A stretch of 64,000 nt of DNA from Methylocystis sp. (GTDB taxonomy: Bacteria > Pseudomonadota > Alphaproteobacteria > Rhizobiales > Beijerinckiaceae): positions 20,711-84,710 of the forward strand of contig JADCCX010000097.1 in the NCBI GenBank assembly GCA_020252485.1. The letters run 5' to 3'. A model generated the notes under the pieces. That model was given only the letters and a program-made list of their open reading frames with translations, was not told where the DNA came from and ran no database searches. Below, one piece after another: positions 45,981-55,001 of the stretch (the first letter of the stretch is position 1; every line of letters begins with the position of its first letter). The position numbers and the translations under genes were made by a program.

Positions 45981-47372
45981 TCAAGCCGTTCCGGCAGCCT
46001 TGCGCTGGGCCATTGCTGCATGGAAGCGGCTGGCCCAGCCCTCCTTGTTGACCTGCTGGCCGCGGCCGATGGCGAGAGCGCCTTCGGGCACATCCTTCGT
46101 CACCACCGAACCGGAGCCGACGTAAGATCCGGCAGCAATCGTGACCGGCGCCACCAGCGAGGCGTTGGAACCGATGAAGGCGTTTTCGCCGATGGCCGTC
46201 CGGTGCTTGAAGTAGCCGTCGTAATTGCAAGTGATCGTGCCGGCGCCGATATTCGCCCTGGCGCCCACATCCGCATCGCCGATGTAGCTCAGGTGATTGA
46301 CCTTGGCCCCTCTGCCGATCGCGGCGTTCTTCACCTCGCAGAAGTTGCCGACGCGCGAGCCCTCAGCCAACACCGCCCCGGGCCGCAGCCGCACGAAGGG
46401 CCCGACATGGACCCCCTTTCCAATCGTCGCTCCCTCGATATGGGAATGGGCGTGGATCACCGCATCGGATTCGACGGAAACATTCAATCCGAAGAAAACA
46501 TGAGGCTCAACAGTGACATCAGCTGCGATCTTCGTGTCGTGGCTGAAATAGACGGAAGCGGGATCGATGAGGGTGACGCCGTCGCGCATGGCCTTCTCAC
46601 GCAAACGGTCCTGCATGATGCGCTCGGCGGCGGCGAGTTTCACGCGGTCATCGACACCCATAACCTCGTCTTCCGACGCGGTCACGGCAACCGCCCTGAG
46701 TCCGGCCTTGCGCGCCACCTCGACCACATCGGTGAGGTAAAACTCCTTCTGGGAATTGGCGTTGCCGATCCGGCCAAGCAGCTCCAGCGCATGGCGGCCG
46801 TCGAGGGCCATCAATCCGCCGTTGCAGAGCGTGATCCGCCGTTCCGCCTCGCTGGCGTCCTTATGCTCGCGGATCGCCGCCAATTCATCGCCGTTCATGA
46901 TGAAGCGGCCATAGCCTGTCGGATCTCCCGCCTCGAACCCGAGCGCGGCGACGGCCGCTCCATTAACGACGGCATCACGCAGGCGCGTCAGCGTCCCGGG
47001 GCGCACGAGCGGCGTATCGGCGTAGAGGACGATGACGACATCATGACCGGCGCCGATGCTTTCGCGGGCTTGCAACACGGCATGGGCGGTGCCCAACCGA
47101 TCCTGTTGCACTGCGATCCGCGCATCCGGGAACAGCTTGCGTGCTTCATCGGCGACAATGTCACTATCCGGTCCGACGACGACGGTTGCAGCATCGGCGA
47201 CACTCTCCGACACGGCTTTCAGCACATGCCCGATCATCGACAGCCCGGCCACCTTATGCAGCACCTTGGGCAAGGCGGAGCGCATCCGCGTGCCTTGTCC
47301 TGCCGCCAGAACGACCGAGAGCGTTTTCGGCGCTGCCGAAGGCTGACTGATCGAAGGGGACGGAATGGCCAT
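45981..47372 (-). CDS. glmU: Bifunctional GlmU: uridylyltransferase and acetyltransferase
   Basis: 463 residues from ATG 47372 with AAGGAGAG upstream; an earlier in-frame ATG at 47408 lacks such a site. N-terminal pyrophosphorylase LAAGQGTRMRS near 23-33 and YADTPLV; C-terminal left-handed beta-helix with hexapeptide repeats (FVRLRPGAVLAEGSRVGNF) and NIGAGTITCNYDG. It converts glucosamine-1-phosphate to UDP-GlcNAc. Upstream of glmS in the same direction, it probably shares an operon. Confidence 0.96.
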   Translation of the reverse strand: MAIPSPSISQPSAAPKTLSVVLAAGQGTRMRSALPKVLHKVAGLSMIGHVLKAVSESVADAATVVVGPDSDIVADEARKLFPDARIAVQQDRLGTAHAVLQARESIGAGHDVVIVLYADTPLVRPGTLTRLRDAVVNGAAVAALGFEAGDPTGYGRFIMNGDELAAIREHKDASEAERRITLCNGGLMALDGRHALELLGRIGNANSQKEFYLTDVVEVARKAGLRAVAVTASEDEVMGVDDRVKLAAAERIMQDRLREKAMRDGVTLIDPASVYFSHDTKIAADVTVEPHVFFGLNVSVESDAVIHAHSHIEGATIGKGVHVGPFVRLRPGAVLAEGSRVGNFCEVKNAAIGRGAKVNHLSYIGDADVGARANIGAGTITCNYDGYFKHRTAIGENAFIGSNASLVAPVTIAAGSYVGSGSVVTKDVPEGALAIGRGQQVNKEGWASRFHAAMAQRKAAGTA

Positions 47373-47604
47373 GCAATTCTCTCCTTGCCGACAGTTCGCC
47401 GCCAGCATCAGGGCGAGGACTCATCAATGGAGGGCTTTCTGTGAGCCTTTGCCCGATTCCTGTAAAGAAGCACCGAATAATCTCGCGGCGTCACCCAATA
47501 GCAGGTTATGGCGCTTCACCTCTCAGCCGGATGCGTTATAGGTCGCCAGTGAAAAGAATACATGCCGGGGCGGCGCATGTGAACCGGGGATCGCTTCGCT
47601 GAAA

Positions 47605-49140
47605 ATGGCCTTCATCGACCGGCGTCAATTGATCGGGGGCGCCGCCGCGGTTCTGGGCGGCGGTTCCGCTGGCGCCCAACAAATGCCTGGCGCCCCCGCC
47701 TTCCTCCAGGCGATCTTGCAGGATGGCGCTCGCTTCGATCCCGAGATGGTGGCGGAAGCAGCCCGCCTGCTGTCCAAACGCGCCTTCATTCCGCCTGCCG
47801 CGCCCCTGCCCGACCCTTTCAACAACCTCACTGCGGAAACCTATGGCGCCATCCGCCATCGGCCGGAGCGGCGCATCTGGGCTGACGACAACAGGTCCAT
47901 GGTGCTCGAGCCTCTGCATCGGGGCTTCGTTTATGCCGCGCCCGTCGCGATCAGCCTGATCGAGGACGGAATCGTCCGGCGCGTGGTCTATGATCCCAAC
48001 CGCTATCAGTTCGGGCGGTTGACGCCGTCCGCTCCGCTTCCGGACATGGGTTTTTCCGGCTTTCGGCTGCTCGCCGGAGGCGAGAACGGGCGCGAGATCG
48101 CGAGCTTCCAGGGCGCTGCATTTTTCCGCTCCGCCGCCCGCGGCCAGGGCATGGGGGCGCTCGCCCGCGGGCTCGCCATCAAGACCGGCGATGTTAAGGG
48201 CGAGGAATTCCCCGTCTTCAGGGCCTTCTGGATCGATCGTCCAACGGCGGACGGGGTCATCGTCATCTACGCCATCGCCGATTCCGAAAGCGCCACAGCC
48301 TCCTTCCGATTTACGCTGCGCGCGAACGACGTGACCATCCTCGATACCGAAATGACGATCTTCGCCCGCGCGGCCCTCGATCATGTCGGGATCGCCCCCA
48401 TGCAGGCAAGCTTCTATTTCAGCGCCAACCGGCGTCGCAGCATCGACGATTACCGGCCCGCCGTCCATGAGGTGAATGGCCTGCAGATGCTCAACGGCCG
48501 CGGCGAATGGATCTGGCGGCCGCTCAGCAACCCGGAGCAATTGCAGATTTCCTCCTTCATGGACGAGAATCCCCGCGGCTTCGGGCTCATCCAGCGCGAG
48601 CGCGATTTCGCCGCCTTCAACGACGACGATCAGCGCTATGAACTCAGGCCTTCGCTCTGGATCGAGCCGATCGGGGATTGGGGGGCGGGCAACGTGCAGT
48701 TGATCGAGATTCCAAGCGAGTCGGAAGTAAACGACAACATCATCGCCTTCTGGCGCCCGAAGGCCGTGCTCGCGGCGGGATCGGAAACGCCCTTCGCCTA
48801 CCGGCAGTTCTGGAGCTGGACGCCGCCGGAGCGCCCGCCGCTGGCGCAGGCGGCCGGCATCAGAATCGGACGCGGCTCGCAGGGCCGGCGCCGGCGCTTC
48901 CTGGTCGAATTCGCGGGCGACATGTTCACGCCCGAACGCGCCGCCGAGTTCAAACTGAACCTCAGCGCCACACCCGGGCAGATCATCGCTCCGCGGCTGA
49001 TCATCGCGTCTGAGCGCAGATCCGCGCGGGTTCTGTTCGATCTCGATCCCGGCAGCGATAACACGGTCGAACTGCGCCTCCTGCTCGAAAGCGGCGAGAA
49101 ACCTGTGAGCGAAACCTGGCTTTACCGATGGACGCCATGA
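47605..49140 (+). CDS. opgG: Periplasmic glucan biosynthesis protein (OpgG/OpgD, MdoG family)
   Basis: 511 residues. N-terminus MAFIDRRQLIGGAAAVLGGG carries a twin-arginine motif (R6, R7) and a hydrophobic stretch, so Tat export is likely, as for OpgD. The mature part shows the MdoG fold: YGAIRHRPERRIW, GEFP-like EEFPVFRAFWIDRP and the C-terminal immunoglobulin-like region. It acts in the periplasm on osmoregulated periplasmic glucan backbones made by OpgH. It overlaps opgH by 13 bases. Confidence 0.92.
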   Translation: MAFIDRRQLIGGAAAVLGGGSAGAQQMPGAPAFLQAILQDGARFDPEMVAEAARLLSKRAFIPPAAPLPDPFNNLTAETYGAIRHRPERRIWADDNRSMVLEPLHRGFVYAAPVAISLIEDGIVRRVVYDPNRYQFGRLTPSAPLPDMGFSGFRLLAGGENGREIASFQGAAFFRSAARGQGMGALARGLAIKTGDVKGEEFPVFRAFWIDRPTADGVIVIYAIADSESATASFRFTLRANDVTILDTEMTIFARAALDHVGIAPMQASFYFSANRRRSIDDYRPAVHEVNGLQMLNGRGEWIWRPLSNPEQLQISSFMDENPRGFGLIQRERDFAAFNDDDQRYELRPSLWIEPIGDWGAGNVQLIEIPSESEVNDNIIAFWRPKAVLAAGSETPFAYRQFWSWTPPERPPLAQAAGIRIGRGSQGRRRRFLVEFAGDMFTPERAAEFKLNLSATPGQIIAPRLIIASERRSARVLFDLDPGSDNTVELRLLLESGEKPVSETWLYRWTP

Positions 49141-51353
49141 CGGGCGATCCCACGCCCGGCGCCATGGCGCACGGGCCGGCCATGCCGGAGGAATCGCCGC
49201 TGGCGATGCCGCTGCAGTCTTTCGAGACATGGTCGAGGAAGGATCGCTACCAGCGGCGGAATCCTGACCGCCATTACACTCCCTGGCTCGCGCGCCTGCT
49301 CGTCTTCGGCGGCGGCCTGGCGCTGACAGGCGTGGGCATCTGGCAGATGTACGCCGTCGTCGCCGTCGGCGGAATTACGGTGCTTGAATGGGCGCTGCTC
49401 ATTCTCTTCGCCTTGAATTTCTCCTGGATCGCGCTGGCTTTCGCATCCGCGCTCGTCGGCTTCGCATCCCTGCTGCGCCGGCAGAAGAGCTGGCTTTCCG
49501 TGCCAGACAAGCTCGCCCGGCGAACCGCCGTCATCATGCCGATCTACAACGAAGCGCCAAGCCGCGTTTTCGGCTCGGTCGCGGCGATGATCGAGGAGGT
49601 GCGCGCCACCGGCCTCATCAAGCATTTCGACTTCTTTTTTCTCTCCGACACGACCGATGCCGACGTCTGGATCGCGGAGGAGCGCGCCTTCCTGGCCGTG
49701 CGGTCGGAATTGCCGGAGGACGTTCGCCTCTATTACCGCCACCGCTTGAAGAACACGGCGCGCAAGGCCGGCAACATCGCCGATTTCGTCTCCCGCTGGG
49801 GCGGCGCCTATTATCATATGATCGTGCTCGACGCCGACAGCCTGATGACGGGCGAATTGATCGTCGGGCTGGCAGCCGCGATGGAGGGCGATATCGACGC
49901 CGGCATCATCCAGACGCTGCCGCTCATCGTGAACCGCAACACGCTGTTCGCGCGGGTGCAGCAATTCGCTGCGCGAATCTATGGGCCAGTCATCGCCGAA
50001 GGCCTGCGGCTCTGGATGGGGCGGGACGGCAATTACTGGGGCCATAACGCGATCATCCGCACCCGGGCCTTCGCCGCCTCCTGCGCCATGCCGGACCTGA
50101 AGGGCAAGCCGCCGTTCGGCGGCCATATCCTCAGCCATGATTTCGTGGAGGCTGCGCTCATCCGCCGGGCAGGCTATGCGGTCTACATGGTGCCGGGGCT
50201 CGTCGGCTCCTATGAAGAAAGCCCGCCTTCCCTTATCGATCTGGCCGCGCGCGACCGGCGCTGGTGCCAGGGCAACCTCCAGCATGCGCGCGTAATCGGC
50301 GCGAAGGGCTTCCACTGGGCGACGCGCCAGCATTTTGCGACGGGCATCGCCTCCTATCTCGCTTCGCCCTTCTGGTTGTTTCAGCTGATCGTGGGCATCA
50401 CCATCGTGCTGCAGTCGAAATTCATCCGGCCGGAGTATTTCACCAGCGAGTTCTCACTCTTTCCAGCCTGGCCGCGTTTTGATGCCGAGCGGTCGCTGGC
50501 GCTGTTCGGGGCGACGATGCTCATCCTGCTCGCGCCAAAGATTTTCGGCCTGCTGCTCTCGCTGCTGAACGGCCCCGAGCGGCGCGCCTGCGGCGGAGGC
50601 ATCAAGCTCTTCCTCTCCTTCCTGGTCGAAGTGATCATGTCGGCCCTCCTGGCGCCGATCATGATGCTGATCCAGTCGGGCGCCGTTTTCCAGATTCTCG
50701 CCGGACGCGACACCGGCTGGAAGCCGCAGCGGCGGGATGACGGGTCGATCCCCTTCAAGGATATCGTCAGGCGCCACCGCTCCCATGCGCTGCTCGGCCT
50801 TGTGACCGGCATTTCCGCCTTCCTGATCGCCACCTCGCTCTTCGCCTGGATGTCGCCCACGATCCTTGGCCTGCTGCTGGCCATCCAGGTGTCATGGGCG
50901 AGCGGCCAGCTTTCGATCGGCCTGTGGCTCAAGCGCCGCAGCATCCTGCTGACACCGGAGGAAACGACTCCGCCGCCGATCGCAGTCAAGGCCAATGCGC
51001 TGTCGGAGAAGCTGGCCGCCCGCGGCTTTGACGATTGCGACGCCATGCGTGTTCTCCATGCGGATGAGGAACTAAGGCGCAGCCATATCGAAATGCTGCC
51101 GCAGGCGGCATTGCGCAAACGCGGCCAATTTCTGCCGGAGCGCACCCTGGCCGAAGCCAAGCTGGCGGAAGCGGCCGACCTCGGGGAAGCGGCGTCCTGG
51201 CTGCTGCCCAGGGAGCGCAGCGTCGTGCTGACCGACCGGGCGCTGCTGTCGGTTCTCGCGCGCCTGCCCAGCGGGACGGAAGGCGCTGCGGCCCCGATGG
51301 CGCGGGCGGATAGAGGCAGGTCCGGAAGCTTGCCCCAGGCCGCCAATCCGTGA
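49128..51353 (+). CDS. opgH: Glucans biosynthesis glucosyltransferase H
   Basis: 741 residues, GT2-family inner-membrane enzyme. Helices near 50-110 precede the catalytic domain: AVIMPIYNEAP, DADSLMTGELI (metal-binding DxD) and RDRRWCQGN (Q/RxxRW type). Several helices follow (LLAPKIFGLLLSLL, LLAPIMMLIQSGAV). It polymerises glucose from UDP-glucose into linear beta-glucan and secretes it. The start lies within the end of opgG (13-base overlap), so the two are coupled. Start ATG 49128 precedes the opgG stop; ATG 49137 is an alternative. Confidence 0.94.
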   Translation: MDAMTGDPTPGAMAHGPAMPEESPLAMPLQSFETWSRKDRYQRRNPDRHYTPWLARLLVFGGGLALTGVGIWQMYAVVAVGGITVLEWALLILFALNFSWIALAFASALVGFASLLRRQKSWLSVPDKLARRTAVIMPIYNEAPSRVFGSVAAMIEEVRATGLIKHFDFFFLSDTTDADVWIAEERAFLAVRSELPEDVRLYYRHRLKNTARKAGNIADFVSRWGGAYYHMIVLDADSLMTGELIVGLAAAMEGDIDAGIIQTLPLIVNRNTLFARVQQFAARIYGPVIAEGLRLWMGRDGNYWGHNAIIRTRAFAASCAMPDLKGKPPFGGHILSHDFVEAALIRRAGYAVYMVPGLVGSYEESPPSLIDLAARDRRWCQGNLQHARVIGAKGFHWATRQHFATGIASYLASPFWLFQLIVGITIVLQSKFIRPEYFTSEFSLFPAWPRFDAERSLALFGATMLILLAPKIFGLLLSLLNGPERRACGGGIKLFLSFLVEVIMSALLAPIMMLIQSGAVFQILAGRDTGWKPQRRDDGSIPFKDIVRRHRSHALLGLVTGISAFLIATSLFAWMSPTILGLLLAIQVSWASGQLSIGLWLKRRSILLTPEETTPPPIAVKANALSEKLAARGFDDCDAMRVLHADEELRRSHIEMLPQAALRKRGQFLPERTLAEAKLAEAADLGEAASWLLPRERSVVLTDRALLSVLARLPSGTEGAAAPMARADRGRSGSLPQAANP

Positions 51354-51408
51354 CAATCTGAATGTCGGCTGGCCGAAGGTCCGCCAGCGCCACAAGGGAT
51401 AAGGAACA

Positions 51409-51852
51409 ATGGGCTTTTTCGATTTCGCCAAGAAGGTCGGCGCCAAGATTTTCGGCGCAAGTGAGGCGCAGGCCGCTCCCGCCGAGGAACTGAAGAAGGA
51501 AGCCGCCAAACACGGGCTCGATACCTCGGGCGTCAATGTCGAGGTGATTGGCGACAAGGTTGTGCTGACCGGCAACGCCATGTCGATGGAGGAGGCCGAG
51601 AAGATCATCCTCGCCATGGGCAACACGATGGGCGTCGCGCAGATCGAAAGCAAACTCGCCGTCAACGACGCTGTCGCCGCCTCCAAGATGTACACCGTCG
51701 TCAAGGGCGACACGCTTTGGAAGATCGCCGAGACCAATTACGGCAATGGCAAGGGCGGGCAATTCAATGTGATCTTTGAGGCGAACCGCCCCATGCTTTC
51801 GCATCCCGACAAGATATACCCCGGCCAGGTGCTGCGCATCCCGCCGCTTTGA
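51409..51852 (+). CDS. kbp: BON and LysM domain protein (Kbp/YgaU-like)
   Basis: 147 residues, no signal peptide. BON-like domain about 25-92 (VEVIGDKVVLTGNAMSMEEA) and LysM domain about 95-146 (MYTVVKGDTLWKIAETNYG, ending YPGQVLRIPPL). E. coli Kbp (YgaU) binds potassium and helps growth under high K+. It lies 55 bases after opgH with AAGGAAC upstream, so a link to osmotic adaptation is plausible. It is not a peptidoglycan hydrolase, since no catalytic domain is present. Confidence 0.9.
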   Translation: MGFFDFAKKVGAKIFGASEAQAAPAEELKKEAAKHGLDTSGVNVEVIGDKVVLTGNAMSMEEAEKIILAMGNTMGVAQIESKLAVNDAVAASKMYTVVKGDTLWKIAETNYGNGKGGQFNVIFEANRPMLSHPDKIYPGQVLRIPPL

Positions 51853-51915
51853 GCCAGAGCATGGCGCCCGGCATTGACCCGGGCGCTGCACTCGCCTATC
51901 AGCCCCGTCACCTGA

Positions 51916-51990
51916 GGGCCGGTAGCTCAGTGGTAGAGCACGTGACTTTTAATCATGTGGTCGCGGGTTCGACCCCCGCCCGGCTCACCA
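51916..51990 (+). tRNA. tRNA-Lys (TTT anticodon)
   Basis: The acceptor GGGCCGG (51916-51922) pairs with CCGGCTC (one G-T), D-arm GCTC/GAGC, anticodon stem CGTGA/TCATG with loop CTTTTAA giving TTT, T-arm GCGGG-TTCGACC-CCCGC, and ACCA encoded (51987-51990). It reads lysine AAA and AAG. Confidence 0.95.
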
Positions 51991-52058
51991 CGATCCAATC
52001 GCTCCCCGCCGCCGGACCGCTTCGGCAACGGAAAGCTCAGGCCGCCTTCAGCGATGCC

Positions 52059-52235
52059 TTGCGGTCGAAGAAAAGCGCCTGGCTGATCGGCACCGGCGCC
52101 GTCGCCGTCATCGGCGGCTGGCTGTTCGGCGCCTATTTCATCGGTGTTGGCGGCATTCCCGGCGCGATCCTGGGTGCGACAGCAGGAGCGGTCATCCTGC
52201 TTTTCGCCCTGCGCATCATTCGACGGGCAGTCTGA
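52059..52235 (+). CDS. Possible small two-helix membrane protein
   Basis: 58 codons from TTG 52059 (LRSKKSAWLIGTGAVAVIGG) with two hydrophobic segments, the second GIPGAILGATAGAVILLFAL, and a basic end RIIRRAV. The glycine-rich two-helix pattern resembles GlsB/YeaQ/YmgE proteins. The frame is open upstream but passes through tRNA-Lys, so an upstream start is impossible. No good ribosome site is visible. It may be a fragment. Confidence 0.4.
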   Translation: MRSKKSAWLIGTGAVAVIGGWLFGAYFIGVGGIPGAILGATAGAVILLFALRIIRRAV

Positions 52236-52373
52236 TCCGCTTCACACGCAACGACGCATCGATCGGCCCTTCGCCCGCCAGCGGGGGGCCGCTTCTTCAA
52301 TCGGCGTTCCTGCGCTGGCCCTATTGCAATTGTGTTGTATAGGCTCCGGCGATCCTCCTGAAGGAAACCGGAC

Positions 52374-52787
52374 ATGCTCAAGCAATTCGCTATGGCGACT
52401 TTCGCCGCCGCCCTCGTGATGTTCCCGCTGGATTACCTGTGGCTGCGCAATATGCGGCCGTTTTACGAAAGCCAGATGGGAACCATTCTGCTGGCTGAGC
52501 CGCGTCTCTCTGCTGCCGCGCTCTTTTACGTCATCTATGCCGGCGGCGTCGCCTTTCTGGCAATCATGCCCAATCTTGGCGCGGGCACGCTGTGGACAGC
52601 GGCCGGCTACGGCGCCGTTCTCGGCATGGTGGCTTACGGAACCTATGACGCCACGAATTACGCGACGCTGAAGGATTTTCCGATCACGGTGATGATCGTC
52701 GATTGGGTGTGGGGAACTCTGCTGACCGCAACAGTCGCGGCCGGCGGCTGGTACTTGATGAATCTTGCTGGATTCAGGGGCGCCTGA
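52374..52787 (+). CDS. DUF2177-family membrane protein
   Basis: 137 residues with four predicted membrane helices (MATFAAALVMFPLDYLWLR, AAALFYVIYAGGVAFLAIM, LWTAAGYGAVLGMVAYGTYD, and a C-terminal GTLLTATVAAGGWYLMNL). The YGTYDATNYATLKDFP stretch is typical of DUF2177. Function unknown. GAAGGAAAC precedes ATG 52374. The next gene starts on the base after its stop, so the two are likely co-translated. Confidence 0.85.
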   Translation: MLKQFAMATFAAALVMFPLDYLWLRNMRPFYESQMGTILLAEPRLSAAALFYVIYAGGVAFLAIMPNLGAGTLWTAAGYGAVLGMVAYGTYDATNYATLKDFPITVMIVDWVWGTLLTATVAAGGWYLMNLAGFRGA

Positions 52788-53849
52788 ATGCAGCCTGGCG
52801 CTTCCGCATCCCTGCCTGCCCGAGTATTTCTGGCGACCTTCACAGTCGTCGCGCCTGTGTCCGCGCTTATCGTCGCGCTGGGGATCTGGCTCATCGATCC
52901 TTACGGCGCATCGCCGCTCAGGCTGCCCATTGCGCGGCCGATCATGGATATCAACCAGCGCTACATGTATCCTCAGGTCGTGCGGTCGAAGGCCTACGAT
53001 TCGGTGGTCTTCGGAACCTCCACCAGCCGCCTGCTCGATCCCGAGGAACTCAATCAGGCGTTCGGCGGCAAATTCGTCAATCTCGCCATGAACGCCGCCA
53101 CGGCCTGGGAGCAGACGGAGCTCGCCAAGCTCTACCTCCGCCATCAGCCCAACCCGAAGGCCTTCATTCTCGGCCTCGACTTTGTCTGGTGCCAGGGACC
53201 AGGCGAATTGCAGACCATCACGTTCCGCGGATTTCCGGCCTGGATGTACGACGAGAACCCGTGGAACGACTTGCCGGAGCTTTTCAGCATCCAGACCCTC
53301 GAGATCGCCGGGCGGCTCGTCGCCTATCATCTGGGACTGATGCCCGAGCGCATCCGGGGCGACGGCTACGAAGTGTTCACGCCGCCGGAGAAGACTTATG
53401 ATCTGGCGCGGGCGCAGGGGCATATCTGGAAAGGCTTTGCCGAGCAGCGGCTGCCGGTCGTCAGTCCACCCGTGACCTTGTCGGACGAAGCCGCGCAGCG
53501 GCTTGCATTTCCGGCCCTGGACGGTCTGGAGCTGCTGTTGAACCGCACGAGCGGGGTTCCCTTGCGCATCATCGCCTTCATGCCGGTGCATATCGCAGCC
53601 CAGCCCGCGCCTGGCAGCGAAAGCGCCGCGCGCTACGGCGTCTGCCGCGACCGCATTGCCGCGCTGGCGAAAAGCCACGGCGTCAAGCTTGTCGACTTCG
53701 CGATCGCCTCGGATGTGACCAGCAACGATTCCAACTACTGGGACCCTCTGCACTACCGGCTGCCGATTGCCGGCCGCATCGTGGAAGGGCTCAAGGAGGC
53801 CGTGGCCACCGGGCGCGATGCGCCTGACGGGCTCTACAAGGTCCGCTGA
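52788..53849 (+). CDS. Membrane-anchored SGNH-hydrolase-like protein
   Basis: 353 residues, starting directly after the DUF2177 stop. One N-terminal helix (about 12-36, ARVFLATFTVVAPVSALIVA) anchors a periplasmic domain. FGTSTSR at 75-81 matches the GxSxS start of SGNH-like acyl-handling enzymes (block I), and NYWDPLHYR near 312-320 gives the DxxH-like end (block V). Similar domains occur in AlgX/AlgJ and DltD-type proteins that modify surface polymers. Inference: acyl transfer or removal on an envelope glycan, perhaps the periplasmic glucans made by the upstream genes. No named family recognised. Confidence 0.6.
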   Translation: MQPGASASLPARVFLATFTVVAPVSALIVALGIWLIDPYGASPLRLPIARPIMDINQRYMYPQVVRSKAYDSVVFGTSTSRLLDPEELNQAFGGKFVNLAMNAATAWEQTELAKLYLRHQPNPKAFILGLDFVWCQGPGELQTITFRGFPAWMYDENPWNDLPELFSIQTLEIAGRLVAYHLGLMPERIRGDGYEVFTPPEKTYDLARAQGHIWKGFAEQRLPVVSPPVTLSDEAAQRLAFPALDGLELLLNRTSGVPLRIIAFMPVHIAAQPAPGSESAARYGVCRDRIAALAKSHGVKLVDFAIASDVTSNDSNYWDPLHYRLPIAGRIVEGLKEAVATGRDAPDGLYKVR

Positions 53850-53855
53850 GCGGCC

Positions 53856-55001
53856 CTATCCCTCGCCGCGCTTCCAGGCGTCCTTCACGCCGGCCGCGTG
53901 ATCCTCATAGCGGCCCTCGCGGATGGCCTGCCGGGCGGCCTCGGTCAGCCGCTGATAATAATCGAGGTTGATCCAGCTGAGCAGCATCATGCCCAGCATC
54001 TCGTGCGAGCGGATAAGGTGATGCAGATAGGCCCGGCTGTAGTCGCGCGCGGCGGGGCAGCTGCTCTCCGCATCGACCGGCCGGTTGTCCTCGGCATGTT
54101 TCGCGTTCTGCATGTTGAGCTTGCCGAACCGGGTGTAGATTGTGCCGTGCCGTCCCGCGCGCGTCGGATGCACGCAATCGAACATGTCGACGCCGCGCCG
54201 GATCGCCTCCAGCAGATCATCAGGCGTGCCCACCCCCATCAGGTAGCGCGGCTTGTCAGCGGGAAGAGAGGGCTCGGTGGCGGCGATGGTCCGAAGCATC
54301 TCGGCTTGCGGCTCGCCCACGGCAAGCCCGCCGATCGCATAGCCCTGGAAGCCGACGCCGACGAGAGCCTCGGCGCTTTCCCGCCTCAGAGCCTCGTCCG
54401 TGCCGCCCTGCACGATGCCGAACAGGGCGCGCCCCTCCGGCGATCCGAAAGCCTCCTTGCTGCGCGCCGCCCAGCGGAGGGAAAGGCGCATGGCGCGCGC
54501 AACCTCCTCGCTGGAAGCCGGCAGGCGAATGCATTCGTCGAGCTGCATGACGATATCGGAACCCAGCAGGTTCTGGATTTCGACCGAGCGCTCCGGTGTC
54601 AGGTGATGCTTCGAGCCATCGAGATGCGACTTAAAGGTCACCCCATCCTCGGTGAGCTTGCGCAGGCCCGCAAGCGACATCACCTGGAAGCCGCCTGAAT
54701 CGGTCAGGATCGGATGCGGCCAGCGCATGAAGGAATGAAGGCCGCCGAGGCGATGGATCCGTTCCGCGCCCGGCCGCAGCATCAGGTGATAGGTGTTGCC
54801 GAGCACGATATCCGCGCCGAGATCGCGCACCTGCTGCGGGTACATCCCCTTCACGGTAGCGACGGTGCCGACGGGCATGAACGCCGGCGTGCGGATCACG
54901 CCGCGCGGCATGCTGAGATGCCCGGTGCGGGCCTTTCCGTCCGTCGCCGCGAGATGGAAGCGGAAGTCCGGCGTCGGCGCGGCTGAAGCTGGATCGCTCA
55001 T
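53856..55001 (-). CDS. tgt: tRNA-guanine transglycosylase with degenerate zinc site
   Basis: 381 residues, normal length. General base Asp101 ([13 protein letters not shown]) and nucleophile Asp275 ([11 protein letters not shown]) are present with QGGTDEALR and GGLAVGE. The usual zinc ligands CxCx2C...H are replaced: the aligned segment [17 protein letters not shown] has Ser313, Cys315 and Ala318, and the E. coli His333 position reads Ile344. It exchanges guanine-34 for preQ1 in tRNAs with GUN anticodons, the step before QueA. ATG 55001 overlaps the queA stop by four bases, forming the classic queA-tgt pair. Confidence 0.93.
   Translation of the reverse strand: MSDPASAAPTPDFRFHLAATDGKARTGHLSMPRGVIRTPAFMPVGTVATVKGMYPQQVRDLGADIVLGNTYHLMLRPGAERIHRLGGLHSFMRWPHPILTDSGGFQVMSLAGLRKLTEDGVTFKSHLDGSKHHLTPERSVEIQNLLGSDIVMQLDECIRLPASSEEVARAMRLSLRWAARSKEAFGSPEGRALFGIVQGGTDEALRRESAEALVGVGFQGYAIGGLAVGEPQAEMLRTIAATEPSLPADKPRYLMGVGTPDDLLEAIRRGVDMFDCVHPTRAGRHGTIYTRFGKLNMQNAKHAEDNRPVDAESSCPAARDYSRAYLHHLIRSHEMLGMMLLSWINLDYYQRLTEAARQAIREGRYEDHAAGVKDAWKRGEG

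Noticed and set aside
47536..49230. 564-codon frame antisense to opgG
   Set aside because: opgG on the plus strand has a Tat signal and family motifs; the antisense frame is composition-driven.
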